Of a stretch of 64,000 bases of DNA, positions 24,800-37,213 are shown piece after piece. This stretch comes from Lateolabrax maculatus (lineage: Eukaryota > Chordata > Actinopteri > Acropomatiformes > Lateolabracidae). The notes beneath the pieces were generated by a model, which was not told where the DNA came from, made no database searches, and worked only from the letters and a program-made list of their open reading frames with translations. The stretch spans positions 17,568,001-17,632,000 of the forward strand of contig CM062211.1 in NCBI GenBank assembly GCA_031216445.1, read 5' to 3'. The translations under genes and the position numbers were made by a program. Positions within the stretch are counted from its first letter, which is position 1, and the number at the start of each line of letters is the position of its first letter.

Positions 24800-25050
24800 G
24801 CACACACCCGCAGGCGCACACACACACACACTCACAGGCAGAAACACACACACACACACAGGCAGAAACACACACACAGATGCTCGCAGCCGAATCAAAT
24901 CTCAGCTGGCCAGACTGACGTTGAAGGCTTTTAATGCGGCTGTCGTTGGCTAGTCTCCCTACACACACACACACACGATCTCACACACACACACGATCTC
25001 ACACAGACACACACACACACACGATCTCACACAAGTGCACACACACAAAG
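24800..25050. repeat. Complex CA repeat with GGCAGAAA and CGATCT interruptions
   Basis: Two arrays occur. In 24800-24880 CA blocks alternate with CAGGCAGAAA. In 24961-25050 CA blocks are separated by the motif CGATCT three times at irregular spacing. These are interrupted microsatellites evolving towards a minisatellite. They are not a CRISPR array: the units are too short and the 'spacers' are themselves CA repeats. Confidence 0.9.
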
Positions 25051-25631
25051 TCATGAAATACTCTTTTGCAACAAATACCCAAATGCATAGAGCTTTGAGG
25101 AGTGTGTGCTTGTGTGAAGTGAAGGCGGGAAGGAGCAGTGACACTGCAGTTACCATCAGCCTCTTCTGCCCCCCCACCCCCCCACATGGCTGTCAGCCTG
25201 CGCTTAGCTTAGCGTCTTCATCTGCAGAGGATTAGCATGCAGCACTAGCCGGCGGTGGGAGCTGAGCCCACCCCCCCCCCCTCTGATTAGGCGTGATGCA
25301 TTTGAAGCCTCCACGGGGAGGGAGGACGGCACACACTCCGCCGCTCGGCATATCGGCTCATTGTATTAAGCGGTGTGTGTGCGGGATGTTAAGCAGATGT
25401 TTAGTGAATGCAGCTTTGGCGAGAGCGTTTTAAAACGAGTCCACAGCGGCAGAGAGGAAGCAGTTACACAGTGTCCACTTTTTCTTTTGTATTATTGTAT
25501 ACCGGCCTCACGTAACTTAAAAAGACACACCTGAATTACATTGCCCCAGTCCAGTGGTTTCCAAATGAATACAAGTTGTTTTATAGGAGAACTGCCTGCA
25601 GTGATAAGAAGTACTTCATGTCTTGCCTTGG

Positions 25632-25990
25632 TGCTACAATATGTGGCCAAAAGTATGTGGACACCTGAATTCAACACCCATGTGTGATTATTGAACGCCT
25701 CATTCCAAAACTGTAATCGAAAACATTAATCTGCTACTAAAACAGACTCCACTCTTTTGGGAAAAAGGTGTTGGGACCTGGCTGCAGGGACTTGCTCCCA
25801 CTTTGCTCCCATTCCAGTTCATCCCGGGAAGCGTTTGGTGGAGTTGAGCTTGAGGTTTCGTCCACACGAAAACTGAACATCTCTTCATAAGAGTTCATAA
25901 GTATGTGGACAGGGGTGATCAAACTTACAAGTGAGCACAACACACTTGGTTGCCCTCAAGCATTGGCACAACTGTGGGGAAATTAGAACT
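25632..25990 (-). mobile_element. Tc1-like DNA transposon remnant
   Basis: The segment starts CTACAATATGTGGCCAAAAG and continues GTGGACACCTGAATTC. Later words (CTCCACTCTTTTGGGAAAAA, GGCTGCAGGGACTTGC, GTTTGGTGGAGTTGAG) match the antisense of the transposase region of a Tc1-like element abundant in fish. Most of the transposase is deleted and the frames are broken, so it is inactive. The strand is given for the ancient transposase orientation and is inferred from that resemblance. Confidence 0.65.
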
Positions 25991-26839
25991 TTAAGTGGAT
26001 ATATATCTACATAATAAGTCATCTTAAGTCTGGCATTGGTGTTTGGAAGATTAGAATGTCAACAAAATATATTTTCGTATGGAAATGTATCATATGCGAC
26101 CTGGTGGCCCGATGTTTTTCTAATTGGACGTGCTTGACATGAAAATATTTACACACCTTTCACGCTGTAATTCTCTGGGCTTGGTTTTAACACATTGTCA
26201 CGTCTGTCATGAATGAAAAGCCTGTGGGACACAACTGACGGTGCTGGTTCCGAGTATGCTGTTATGGAAATGGGCGTTTAGTCTGTCTCGGGCCTCCGGG
26301 GAGCATCGCAGGTATCCCAGAAGCCTGTGCAGACCTTTCTGAGGAGAGAGTGCACTGCAACAAGTCCCCCGGGTGCTCATTATGGAAAGCGTTGCTCTAT
26401 GAAACAGGCCAAAACTCTAAAACACACACATACAACCCAGACGTAGGGAGCAATTTTCTCTGTCTCACATGGTTCTATCACATAATACGCGACAGTGGTG
26501 AGTCAAGGGGTCAAGCTGTGGGACTTTATTCATATATTAGCATATGGAGTCCAAGCTTGAGTTCTTGCATAATCATAATAGGGAGCATAGATCAACCAAA
26601 GCTGCAGAATATGTTTTTTAGGCATCAGGAATGTAACCGAATCAGAATTTTCCAAGTTGATTCAAATACATTGGCCTGTAAGACGGCTTCCTTGGCATCC
26701 ACCACTCATCTCTGCGGTTATCTTGTGTTGTTCTTTGTGCAACGATGCAGCAAAAATAAATAAATGCTGATACTGCAACTGAAAACATGAAGGTTCCTCG
26801 ACTGATGACTTGAATAATCGATGTATAGGGGGCAGCCTT

Positions 26840-27435
26840 ATAATGGTTGGTCGAAGACGTACTTAGCTTACTCACGTAGCTAGTAATGCAAGTAAAAGTC
26901 CTGCATTGTACTTGATTAAAAGCACATATTACTAGTAAAATGTAATTTCAATATCAAAAATAAAAATACTCATTATGCAGAATGGTTCCTTTCAGAGTGT
27001 TGAATCAAGGTCACAGAAGCTGATATTTTTTTTGTTGTCTAATGCACCAAAGATAATAATTTCTGCACACAAGTTATCATCCTATGCAAGATTAAAATAT
27101 ATATAAATATATATTTCAAGACTTCAGGGGCTTCTTTGTTGGTTTTGTTGCAGGACAAGTTATAAGTTTATCATTTTTATAAGTAAGTGCTGACTTCATG
27201 TAAATCCCAGCCTATGTGGCTTTGCACAACTCCTCTAATCACCCACGCATCTGAAAACACCTGTTTTAGTACGCAGGGCCCAAATAAAGTTGATCATGTT
27301 TTATATGTGAAATCAAATTAACAAGTAACTAAAGAAATATAGTACAATATTTCCCTATAAAGTAGTATACAATATCATAAATTGGAAATACTCATTTACC
27401 CAGAATTACACTTAAGTACAATACTTGGCACCATA
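26840..27435. repeat. Dispersed teleost repeat, degraded
   Basis: AAAATACTCATTATGCAGAA and TGGTTCCTTTCAGAGTGTTG near 26966-27003, and GTACAATATTTCCCT with ACTTAAGTACAATACTTGG near 27346-27429, match the two halves of a common fish element rich in AAGTAC words. A middle stretch (about 27060-27290) looks unrelated and may be a later insertion. Confidence 0.6.
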
Positions 27436-27449
27436 ATAACCTTTCAGGG

Positions 27450-30400
27450 AAGCGTTCAGGAGCGACGTTTGGATCAGTTCACTACATCTAATAATTTGTC
27501 AACCTGTAATATCTCGTCCATTGCTGCTCCACTTGAAATGTAAATGGTATAAACAGGTTTCACAGTTTCTTGACGAGTATGATTCGATAGGAATGATACG
27601 AGTCTCCGGAGAGAGACACTGAAGTGTACGAGGAGGGAAGCAAACGATGGGAGCCCAGACGGAGGAGAGGGGAGGGATGAACGGGGCGGCGGAGGGGAAA
27701 AACGAAAGACGGTGACAGAAATAGAGAGAGGCGGGTGGCAGACAGTTCCTGCGGCACCCTTGGGTGGCGTTTGCCGTGTTGTGTGCGTGAGTGTGCGCTG
27801 CAGATGAGTAATGGCCTCTGACGTGCGTGTCTCTCTTGTCTCGTCCTCCATCCGTTTCATCATTACGTGCCATCAATCTCCCCATCTCTCAATCTCCCTG
27901 TCAGCTCCCTCTGTTCCCCTTCTCTTTTTCCGCCTCCCTCTTTTTCTCCCCCCCCTCCCGTCTCCGTTTCCTCTTTAACCCAGACAGGCTTATTCTACAT
28001 CATGTGCAAAGTCCTCGGGGTGTTTAACTCCTCACGGCCACCTCTTCTTCCTCTTCCTCTCCTTTTTCTTCCTCTCTGTGTGCTGAAGCATTGCTCTGTT
28101 TCTCACCTGAGCCCCAGTTTAATTTCACTGTGAGAGCGCCGCTCACGCACTCGTGCACACACACACTCAATCATTCACTCACCCAGCGCGTTAACACACT
28201 CCGGCTCTCAAACAAACACGCACATGCACGCACACACTCGAAAAAGGAGCTGTCGAGTAATGGTGTTTAGTGTAATTTACTGTACCGCCGTTGTAGCCTC
28301 TGCTTTCTCAATAGGAATCATTATAGAGATTACATAATGGGGTAATTTTTCTTCCGCCGTATACAGCGCTGTGATGGCAGTACAAAGTGTTGTGGAGGCA
28401 GGAGAAACCCTGTTCGCTGTAGCTCAGAAGTAAATGGGTCCGGTGTAGCCTGGCTAAATCAGCGCCCGTTAGCCTCCCCCCCCCCGCCCCCTTCAAATCC
28501 ATGCCTATTACTCTTAACAAACCAGAATGGATCCGGGGTATTGATCTGTTGAAAGAGGGAATGCTCTCTTTGTTCAAATGCACACACACACACACAGTGA
28601 AAAGGAGAAGGCTGTAGATGTGTGGATGCTGAAATTCTTCCACCCGCGCAGGAAGTGGAAAGTGTGAACACGCGGCAATCTCCCCTATTACAGCACATGC
28701 TTCCCTCCGCCCTCTGCTTTGTCCCCCCCGACTCCAACACCTCATCACCCGAAACGCGCGTTAATTGGCTTGCTATTAAGACACAGTGTGGCTTTAAAAA
28801 CCAGGTAAAAATGCACCTTTACATTCTTAAAGGTCAAATGAGGATCAAATGCTCAACTTGTGTAGCTCTGACAAGTTTTTAGCTTCTTCCTTCATGAAGG
28901 AGGACAGCTGTAGTCATATTGGATTCGCAGCAGTTGCAACTGACTCCAATGGAGACCCAGAGGCATCATCAAACTGCAATGTAGACAGTTCTCCAGAAAC
29001 CACGAGAGCAAACTGTTTGGATATCAGTTGAAGGGCGAAGGCAGCTTGATTTGATATAAGGAGCAGAAAGGCAGCTTTGTTTAAATGCTGTGAAAGGTTT
29101 GAATGAGTTTTCAGTGCAGCATCTGGTGACCTTCAGAGGCCTTAAACATCAACGGTAAACATTCGGTTTTCCAACTTTAGGGAGCGATCCGTTGTAGCAG
29201 AAGCTGAAACTCCAATTTGTCTCCCATCATTATCCTTAAAAGACCATAATCCAATGCAACCGCACCATATGTCCTGTTTTGACTCTGAGCAGGGTTTCCA
29301 TGTGCGACGGCGCCCGAATGTTCATGTTTCCTTTGCTTTTTAAAAAGTTGAATCAGTGACTCATATGCTTTGTCTACTCTCCAGATAAGTGTTTTCAATC
29401 ATGGCTGTTAGTGTTCTTTTAAAGTGCAAGTATGATCCAGCGATGAACGCAACAGTTTAATGTCCCTGTTTTCACAAATTCCCGAAAAACTAGTTTCCGA
29501 AAAAAAAATCTTTACAAGGCAAATTGGGGAAAAAGTGAGTTGATCAAAAGTAATTCACAACACATCGTGGCAAGATAAATCTTAAAGAACACTCAACATG
29601 AATGATCAAAGCTATAATGTAAATGTTTCTCCTTTATATGGACATACCTGCAGCTCTCATTCAGTTATACACTGTTTCCTGGGAAAGAAAGGTATATTGG
29701 ACATAAATGTTGTTTTGTTAGTAAAGCCAAAAATCTTGATGTGGTCATGATGGCTGATTGTCAAGACTTTAAAGATGTTGCACTCTTCTGCAAAAAAAAC
29801 ACAGACATATGGCATTTATTTCTGACTGAAATCTCTCACTCCTGGATCTGAGTTCCTGTGCAGCTGAAGCCGTCACTTCTTTCCAGAGGTGTCCTCTTTT
29901 ACAAGTGTGATCCTGTAGTTTGAACGACTTAACCATGATTCAACCTGAACGTAATTGAGTGAAACCTGTGAGAGTCAGTTATTAAATCTGTGAGTCTTTT
30001 CACAGTTAGTTGGGCCTTTAAAAAGAAGTGTTCAGACGGGCTCCTGGCTTTAGCAAGAATTCAATTTGCAAATTTGAAAGGGTGCAACAAAATAGTAATT
30101 TGAGGATTATAACAAATTAATGTTACCACGGAGCACGGCAAAGTCATAATATCACTTCTGAAATTAGTAATAAATAGTGTGTAATACTGCCAGGTTCTGG
30201 TATGATGGAGTAATAGACTCTCCTCTGTGGCGCTCGGAGGTCATTACCTCCGCAGTGATGATTCATGTGTTCGCTAATTGCTCTGACATCATCCATGTTG
30301 GATACACACACTGTCTCTTTAACACACACACACACACACTTTGCTTCCTCTCTTGGCTCAGCAACAGATGAGGCTGCCAATATTGTATTTACATTAAATG

Positions 30401-30540
30401 TGTGTAATTTGATAGACCCTGAGAAGAAGCTTGCTTTGGCATCAGTATGGCCACACAGGTGTCTAACCTTGACTCCTCACCCAGCGTGGCTATTCATAGG
30501 CCATTAATTAGCACAGGATCCTTCTAATTAACACTGAGGC
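27450..30540. other. Intron 1 segment without gene
   Basis: It holds CT-rich low-complexity sequence at 27830-28110 and short CA runs, then mostly unique sequence. GCGCGTTAATTGGCTTGC (28756) and GGCCATTAATTAGCACAGG (30499) carry TAATT homeodomain-type cores and may be parts of conserved elements. Nothing else identifiable was seen; frames on both strands are short and without domains. Confidence 0.4.
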
Positions 30541-30558
30541 ACACTCGCTTTCTGTCTG

Positions 30559-30559
<1 letters not shown>

Positions 30560-30594
<35 letters not shown>
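30560..30594. repeat. CA microsatellite
   Basis: About 17 uninterrupted CA units. Confidence 0.97.
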
Positions 30595-30597
<3 letters not shown>

Positions 30598-31142
30598 TGT
30601 ACACACACTCTTCTTCCCCCTGCACTCCACTCTCTTCACGTTTGAGTTCCGTTTAATGCGCCCTGTTTGATTTGCCCTACTAAAGTAATGAGTTTGGAAA
30701 GCAGACAAAAATTCTGAAGTGTGTTTTGGAGGAGCCTCGGGATAATTTGAAGTCCTGGGGCTGGGAGTAGAAGTGCGCTCGCTTGCTTACACCCACACGC
30801 GTACACATACGCACGCACACGAGCGCGGTAACGCACACTCGCAAGCACAACTGTGCTGTGTCGTTTGTCTCGTGTATTATGTGTATATTTTCACAGCAGA
30901 GTGAGAAGGTTTTTTTTTTTTAAGAGAGGCTTTTTAAAATGTTCTTCAGAGGGGCCTGGCAAAACAAAATCAGAGGAATCAGAGAAAATAACTGTCTTTT
31001 TTGCTCCAAATAGTCTTTCATTTAGAAAGAAACCAGTTGTGTTTTGACCTATGAAATTCAATTGCTACTTATTCACAATGACTCCCTTTATCTCCTGAGG
31101 GGACTTGTGTTATTAGTTTTTCATGAATCCTGCCAAAGCCCT

Positions 31143-31480
31143 TTTTCGGGCAAGTCCAGGTCAAGTATCAAGTCAATCGATCGTCAAAACAAGTCACAAG
31201 TCTGGTCCCCAAGTCAGTGGAAACGTCTTTTCAGAACTTGAGGACAAGTCCAAAGCAAGCCTCAAGTCAGTCGTGACAAGTCCAGGTCAAGACTTCTCTT
31301 ATTTTGGGGACGATTTTACCTTTTATAAAACTTTAGACTTGATTAACTTTGCATTCAAGTCACAAGTCAACGCAAGTCTCAAGTAAGCCAAGTCTAAGAG
31401 CAGTCAAGGTTAAGTCAACTCTCATGTCGTCATTTATGTGACTTATGTGACGAGTTAAGTCTTCAGCTCTACCTGGATCC
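31143..31480 (-). repeat. CAAGTC-rich dispersed element, copy 1
   Basis: The hexamer CAAGTC or close variants recurs roughly a dozen times over 250 bp, often with 6- to 20-nt spacing, and the segment closes near TTCAGCTCTACC. It is the reverse complement type of the GACTTG-rich element at 34905-35140. The periodic structure suggests an element grown from a short internal repeat. No coding capacity. Confidence 0.7.
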
Positions 31481-32082
31481 CGTCTCTTAATTTGATCAAT
31501 CTGTGCTCGCTAAAGCCGTCAGGAGATGAAGATTAAAAGTTGAACCTGTAAACAATATATCCGGAGTAGATTAACAGACAAAAACAGATTTGCCAGAGCT
31601 GCTAAACAGGTAAAAGCGGCTTATTCAGAACGGGTAAAAAGATAAAGACAGCTTCTTCTGAATTAAGAGATAAAGAAGAGTGCAGTAGATTAGGCCTAAT
31701 AAAACACAACAGCATTCATCCTGCGCAGCCAAATCTTGTTGTCTAAACAATAACAGCTGTGACTGTGGAGTTCACAAATAGCATCGCAGCATTTTCACAT
31801 CGTTCCCTCATGCCAAAAAATATTTGCCAGTTACATTACAAGCACTTAGGAGCTGGCGCGGCGCCGCTGCACGCTTTCCTCACGTGGTCGACATGGAAAC
31901 ACACGAGCTACCATCCGCTCAGAATGGAAGATACCGTCGACCCCAAACCGTCCCGTCAGAGGAAAGCGCCGCCATTTTCCAAACAGAGTGAAAAGTTGAG
32001 TGAGAACAAATGATATATTTGGCGAAGGCTGGATCCATGCCAGGGGGACGCTGAGCTGTGAAGGGAAATAGGATGCAGATGA

Positions 32083-32121
32083 GCCTTCCTCCTCCTCCTC
32101 TTCTTCTTCTTCTTCCTCCTC
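32083..32121. repeat. CCT/TTC trinucleotide repeat
   Basis: A CTCCTCCTC to TTCTTCTTC tract; the minus-strand frame shows it as a Glu run. Confidence 0.9.
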
Positions 32122-34123
32122 AGCATTCAAACCTCATCCTGAACCAATATGTGGTGTGTGTTAGCCTGCAGGAAGAGAGAGACGCAGACAAACAAGGATG
32201 AAGTGAGAAAAAGTGCATGATGGGTGAGGGCTGAGCGGCAGCAGGGTAAGAGTGGGCGAGAGAGCTAGAGAGACTGTGGAGGGAGGGAGACAGAGAGAGA
32301 TGGTTCATTAAACATTTAGAGGGATGGAGAGCAGACAGGCCTCTCCATTTCTCTCCTCTTACTGTTCAGGAGATAGGAGATTGAATGTAGGTCTGCCTGT
32401 GCACCAAAATACGCCGCCGCTGCGTCGTGTGTTTGCGCGCATGTCCATGTGTGTCCCTGCTTGTCCCCGCTGGTCCAGATAATGGTTTGGAAATGTAACA
32501 GCACAGCCCCTAAATATAGCAACCTCGGTCATGCTGTAACACTGCGCTTAATCCGTATATCACAACACACGCATGCAAAGACAAATACGCAGAGTAATGC
32601 AATTCCAAGGTTAGGCAAAGGAATTACGTGTTGGCCGAGCTTACCCGCAGTGTGTCTGCCTCTCCATATAAACTGTGAGTGTATTTACCCTTGTACACAC
32701 CTCTGTGTATTGTCCCATTTAGCACAGTTCCCACTCATGCATCCTAATGGCCCCAGAGAGCCAGGGAGTCTCTGCTGTCTGTTATTAGTGAGCAGCACAG
32801 ATCAATGGGCTCTGGGACTGCAGCGCTGGCCTGTTAGTGCGTCCCCATTCAGGCCCAGTGAGCCGTGGCCAACGCCACAGCTAAAGCGTGTGCCGGTATA
32901 GCAGTCTCCGAAGTGGGGAGGCGCACCTGCACCCGCCCTTGCTTCTGCAGATGGAAAAAGCTGAGCCCCAAAGCCGGTGAGAAGGTGAGGCGAGGACAAC
33001 TGAGGACAACAGACGCGGAGTCGTACAAAGGGGCCTTTCATGTGGCAGTGTTTGGGGCCAGTGGGTCGGTGTTAAAAGGCAGATTCATTCAATTCACACA
33101 AAAAAAAAAGAAACTAATAAAAAAAACATATTTTTCTGACTCACCCCTAGTGATATCCAGCCATGCTGAGTTTATTTGTCAGCTTTTGAGATATCTGTCT
33201 CTGAGATTGCAGCTGCCAACACAATACAAAGAAGGTAAAAGGACTTTCTTTTGTTGCGCTCAAAGCATTGGAAACTTGCACTCACAAAAATGTTAACAGC
33301 GTCTTTCCAGGAGCAGTGTCCCTGATACTCCGCAGACCTCACTGTGAGCTGTTTTCATAGGGACCGTTTACTTCTGCAGAAAGCATTTTCAATGATAGTC
33401 AAAATAAATACGTATCTGGATGGCTGGATACAGGCACAAGGAAATGTTCTGTATTTGGCATGAAACAACCCTTTAAACCTGTATTAATCAATAAGTTTGA
33501 TATTTGCATTGACTCAGAGGACTCTGTGGCAATTTATTATCCAGCTCTGCAGCTGAATGGCCCTTTGCAGCTTCTTCCACCTTAATGTTTTGTGGCACAG
33601 TTACGGTGCGGTTCAGTCTCACGGCTCTCATCAGCCCCCCGTATTAAACAGGACAGAAACGTGGACCCAGCTGTTTCCAACATGTTGCATAACTATTGTA
33701 GAAATTGATTAATACGGCTCAGGTTACATAACGGACGACTGCCGAGTTGATGGAATGAAGCATTTTGTTTGAATTCTTGACAAATATGCACTAAAAGTTT
33801 TATAATTATGATAAGGATCATTATTATGTGGAAAATGGTGTTATTATTCCCTCAGTGTCAGTGTCTCTTGACGGCCTAACTGCCTTTTCAGAGGATTTTC
33901 AGCTCTGACATGAATACATCTCTGAGAAAAATGCTGACTCAACCCCCCCAAAAAAAGAATAAAAAAAAAAAAACAATACATTTTAAGATGCTGAATATCA
34001 GAACAAAGCTAGATACAGTCTAGAAGGTGTCACTTCTGGCCCTCAAAAACCTGTATCAGTCAAACCTTTGTGTTTATTTGCCAGTGTTTGCGCCTGGGAT
34101 CTCACAGAGACACTGGGATGTAT

Positions 34124-34124
<1 letters not shown>

Positions 34125-34159
<35 letters not shown>
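34125..34159. repeat. CA microsatellite
   Basis: About 17 uninterrupted CA units; 343 nt further on lies the opposite-phase TG tract at 34502-34546, so the two could pair in RNA. Confidence 0.97.
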
Positions 34160-34160
<1 letters not shown>

Positions 34161-34289
34161 ACACAATCAGCCGATCCCTCTCCCTCTCTCCACTCCATCA
34201 GCATATGTCAGCATATGGCTCCCTCCTCAGAGAGACTGTTGAACAGACTGATCCAGGTTTGATGTTGCTCTAGAGGTCCTGACCTGGGA

Positions 34290-34378
34290 TGGAGGGCGGA
34301 AAGGAAAGGGGGAAAAAAAGGAAATAGGAAATGAAATAGGAAATAGGAAAGGAAAGGAAGAGGAAAAGAGGAGGACAG
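34290..34378. repeat. Polypurine tract (GGAAA/GGAAAT units)
   Basis: Nearly 90 nt of A/G with repeated GGAAATAGGAAA words on the + strand. It could form a triplex-type structure; otherwise it is low-complexity sequence. Confidence 0.85.
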
Positions 34379-34498
34379 CTTTCTCTCCAAACAGCTGTCG
34401 GCCTGAACTCTCTCCTCCCGTTGACCGGACTGACTCGGTCCTCTGGACGGTTCCTGTCAGGCTCCTGCTCCCTTCAGCACACACACTCTTCAACCGCT

Positions 34499-34501
<3 letters not shown>

Positions 34502-34546
<45 letters not shown>
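34502..34546. repeat. TG microsatellite
   Basis: About 22 uninterrupted TG units, one of the two longest such tracts in the window. Confidence 0.97.
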
Positions 34547-34547
<1 letters not shown>

Positions 34548-34808
34548 CAAAACACACAACCATATTGAGCCATCTGTTCCAGTGCTAATTGGTATGCATG
34601 ACAATGTTTTTCCAACCCATAAAACCTAATGAAAATGAACACCCCACCCGCCCTAATATCCCTTAATGCTATCACCCGCTCCTGCTCTGCCCCCCCACCC
34701 CCCTTCTCCTGTACAAAATTACAGGCGTAATTACACTGTAGTGGGCATTAGCACCCCCCCTCTCCTAGAGGCACTTTCCATCCAGGAGGGCAGGTCCAAA
34801 GTTTGGAG

Positions 34809-34860
34809 ATGTCCTGCAGCTCAGCCTCGTGTAGGTGTCCTGCAGCTCAGCCTCGTGTAG
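34809..34860. repeat. Two-copy 26-bp tandem duplication
   Basis: GTCCTGCAGCTCAGCCTCGT plus GTAG occurs at 34811-34834 and again at 34837-34860, identical over 24 nt with a 26-nt period. Its last G is the first base of the adjacent palindrome. Confidence 0.95.
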
Positions 34861-34902
34861 CACGTGTAGTTCTTTAGGCTCAGCCTAAAGAACTACACGT
34901 GC
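34860..34902. repeat. 43-bp near-perfect palindrome
   Basis: Two 21-nt arms (34860-34880 and 34882-34902) are exact reverse complements with a single C between them. The arms contain CACGTGTAGTTCTTTAGGC and its complement. It abuts the tandem duplication on the left and the GACTTG-rich element on the right. A stem of 21 bp with almost no loop is typical of a fold-back duplication made during replication or repair. Confidence 0.95.
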
Positions 34903-34904
34903 AG

Positions 34905-35140
34905 TTTCTTGGACTTACTCACTGACTTGAACTGAGACTTGTTTTGAAAAGACTTGCCATCTGTTTTGGACTTTAGACTTGCTTTGAGAAGAGCTCAAAC
35001 TTGGATTTAGACTTGTTTCAACTGACTTGAGACTTGACTTGTTATTTATTTTGACAAAACCTGACATGTGACATGACTTGACTTTTACATGTCTTGACCA
35101 GCTTAAAACTTGACTTGGACTTAAAACCAGCTCTGGTAAT
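34905..35140 (+). repeat. GACTTG-rich dispersed element, copy 2
   Basis: GACTTG occurs about ten times in 230 bp (for example GAGACTTGACTTG near 35030), in opposite orientation to the related element at 31143-31480. It closes near CCAGCTCTGG. A third fragment with CTCAAGTCAAGTTTCCAGTC lies at about 49943-50015. Confidence 0.7.
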
Positions 35141-35367
35141 CACCAAGAGTTTGAAATATGGTCGGCAATTTGTTTTAGATTATTTTTTGTTGCGGAAATA
35201 AAATCACACAATCATGTGAGATGTCAGTGAAACAGTGAAGGGAGTTATAAAACAAAAAAAAGTGGCAAGAAAACAAAGAATGAAGGGGAAAAAGGACTTG
35301 GCAAAGCGTGGCTTCGTTCACATGAATCACAGCAGGGAGACGCTGGATAGCAGCCCGGGCCGCTCAG

Positions 35368-35370
<3 letters not shown>

Positions 35371-35398
<28 letters not shown>
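35371..35398. repeat. TG microsatellite
   Basis: Fourteen TG units followed by CGCGCA; a further TG tract of about 11 units lies at 35787-35809. Confidence 0.95.
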
Positions 35399-35405
<7 letters not shown>

Positions 35406-36489
35406 ATGTGTGACACCACACTGAAGAATGTGTTGTACATGTGCACAAAACGCCTTAGTTGTACTGTTTATTTAAATGGAACCTGAGGTCAAAACACACA
35501 CAAACACGCTCAGTTGCAACCACCGTGAAATGATCTACGAGGGAAATTACAGCGCGAACAATCGCGTACAGATGTGTCCTCGCGGAGAAAAGTAATTCCT
35601 CAGCGCTGGGCTTTTTTTATTTTCTTGTCGGACCACGACACACAGACACAGAAAGCACTGGCCTTCCGTGCCAGCCAATAAGTAAGTTTCCTCCGGGTGT
35701 CTGTCTCCACCGTGTTCAACTTCACCTCTTCGCTTTAGCTCGCAGCATCTCCTCCACTCAGAGCGCCACGCCTTCCCCTTTGAGGTTGTGTGTGTGTGTG
35801 TGTGTGTGTAGAGCAGTAATGGTGGTTTATTAAAGTGTCAGAGGCAGTTCCTGCCTGTCCTCACCACAGGAACACACTGAGCGCCCTCGGAGAACAGGTG
35901 CACGGACAATTTTGACAATTCGTTTTTTTCTAGTTTTTATTGGCGTCATATATGAAAACAGCGGCCTCGCCAAGTGCTGATAGAGGTTACATCCAGGCCT
36001 TTGTAACCTCTGTGCTCCAAATGGCGTAGAGGTTCGCTCACAATGGGACGTAATTGTGCAGAAGCCGGTTCAATAAATGCACTCGTGTTGTTAAATTAGT
36101 GGTGTTTTGTCGCTGGCAACCGGCTGCCTTTTTCTCTCCCGTCTCGCTCTCTCTCTCTTTCTCTTTGTCTCTCTCCGCTACCCTTATTACGCCATTTTCT
36201 GTCTCTACCCTGTGGTTTTCTGCTCAGTCGTCCCCTTTAGAGGTGTCACAGCCGATGTGCGTGAACACACCGGGTGGATTTATTGTTCAAGCATGGCACA
36301 GCGGTGGAGGTGTTACATGTTGTCCTGGTACACAACATTGAGGATTTACTGTAAAACACACACAAAGCACGCAGTCAAAGGGAGCTCTTAAGGCCCTGGT
36401 GACTTTTTTGGACCAGCGTCGCGAATCTGGGTTGGTTGAATTGAAGCAGTACCAATCTGATATGATCCCACCCCCACCGCCTCCACCCT

Positions 36490-36780
36490 CCATCCGCTCT
36501 TTCTTCTGTTAGTTGGATCGGCATTGTTGGCCCATTTCGTGGAGAAGCATTAGTCAAATGGGCCATCATCCCCGTCGGCGAGTCAGATGATGACTTCTGG
36601 CAGAATGCAGCCGCAGCGCGATGCCAGACAATCAGAGCCGTTGCCATTTCATCACACGGTCGCACACGGACGCACGGGCACGCACGCAGGCTCACACCGC
36701 AAACAAGCTGTTTCTCATTAAGCCCGCAAACACGAGAGATTGAGTGAGAGAGAAAAAAAACGGGAGAAGTGGTGAGGGAG
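36490..36780. other. GC-rich unique stretch, candidate conserved noncoding element
   Basis: Unique sequence with many CpGs (for example CCCCGTCGGCGAGTCAGATG) underlies the longest open frame of the window, 208 codons on the minus strand at 36375-37001. The frame has no recognisable domain. A conserved noncoding element with few stop-like words explains it as well as a gene. Confidence 0.3.
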
Positions 36781-37165
36781 GGGAGACGGGGAGCTCGGAG
36801 GCTTCCTCCAGCGAGAGATAAGAGAGTCTGAAGACGAGGGGAAAAACAAAAACAGGTGATGCGCCACAAATCTAACAAAGAGTCAAGGGTGAGCGCGCGC
36901 GTGCATCGCAGCGCTGTCATCCAAAGAGACACCCGCCTACCCAACACCCAGTACCCCCCAGCCACCCTCACCCCATGCCCCTCCGACACTGCTGTTCCCA
37001 TAGCAACAAGATACAGGGAGGAGGCGGGGGGTGAGGAGGAGAGGAAGTGTGCTAAAGATTAGGGTGGAATTTTGCTGCTGCTGCTGCCTGGATTTGACCA
37101 ATCTGGTGTTGAGGCTTTAAGATGCTCTAATTCCTTTCCCCCTTCCTTCCCTTTATCACGTGCGG

Positions 37166-37168
<3 letters not shown>

Positions 37169-37210
<42 letters not shown>
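37169..37210. repeat. CA microsatellite
   Basis: Twenty-one uninterrupted CA units. Confidence 0.97.

Positions 37211-37213
<3 letters not shown>

Noticed and set aside
24961..25050. Regular CA blocks with CGATCT as a CRISPR-like array
   Set aside because: Eukaryotic interrupted microsatellite; blocks vary in length and spacers are CA repeats.
36375..37001. 208-codon minus-strand open frame as a gene
   Set aside because: No domain, signal peptide or splice context recognised; composition and GC-rich DNA explain its length. Kept only as a low-interest finding.
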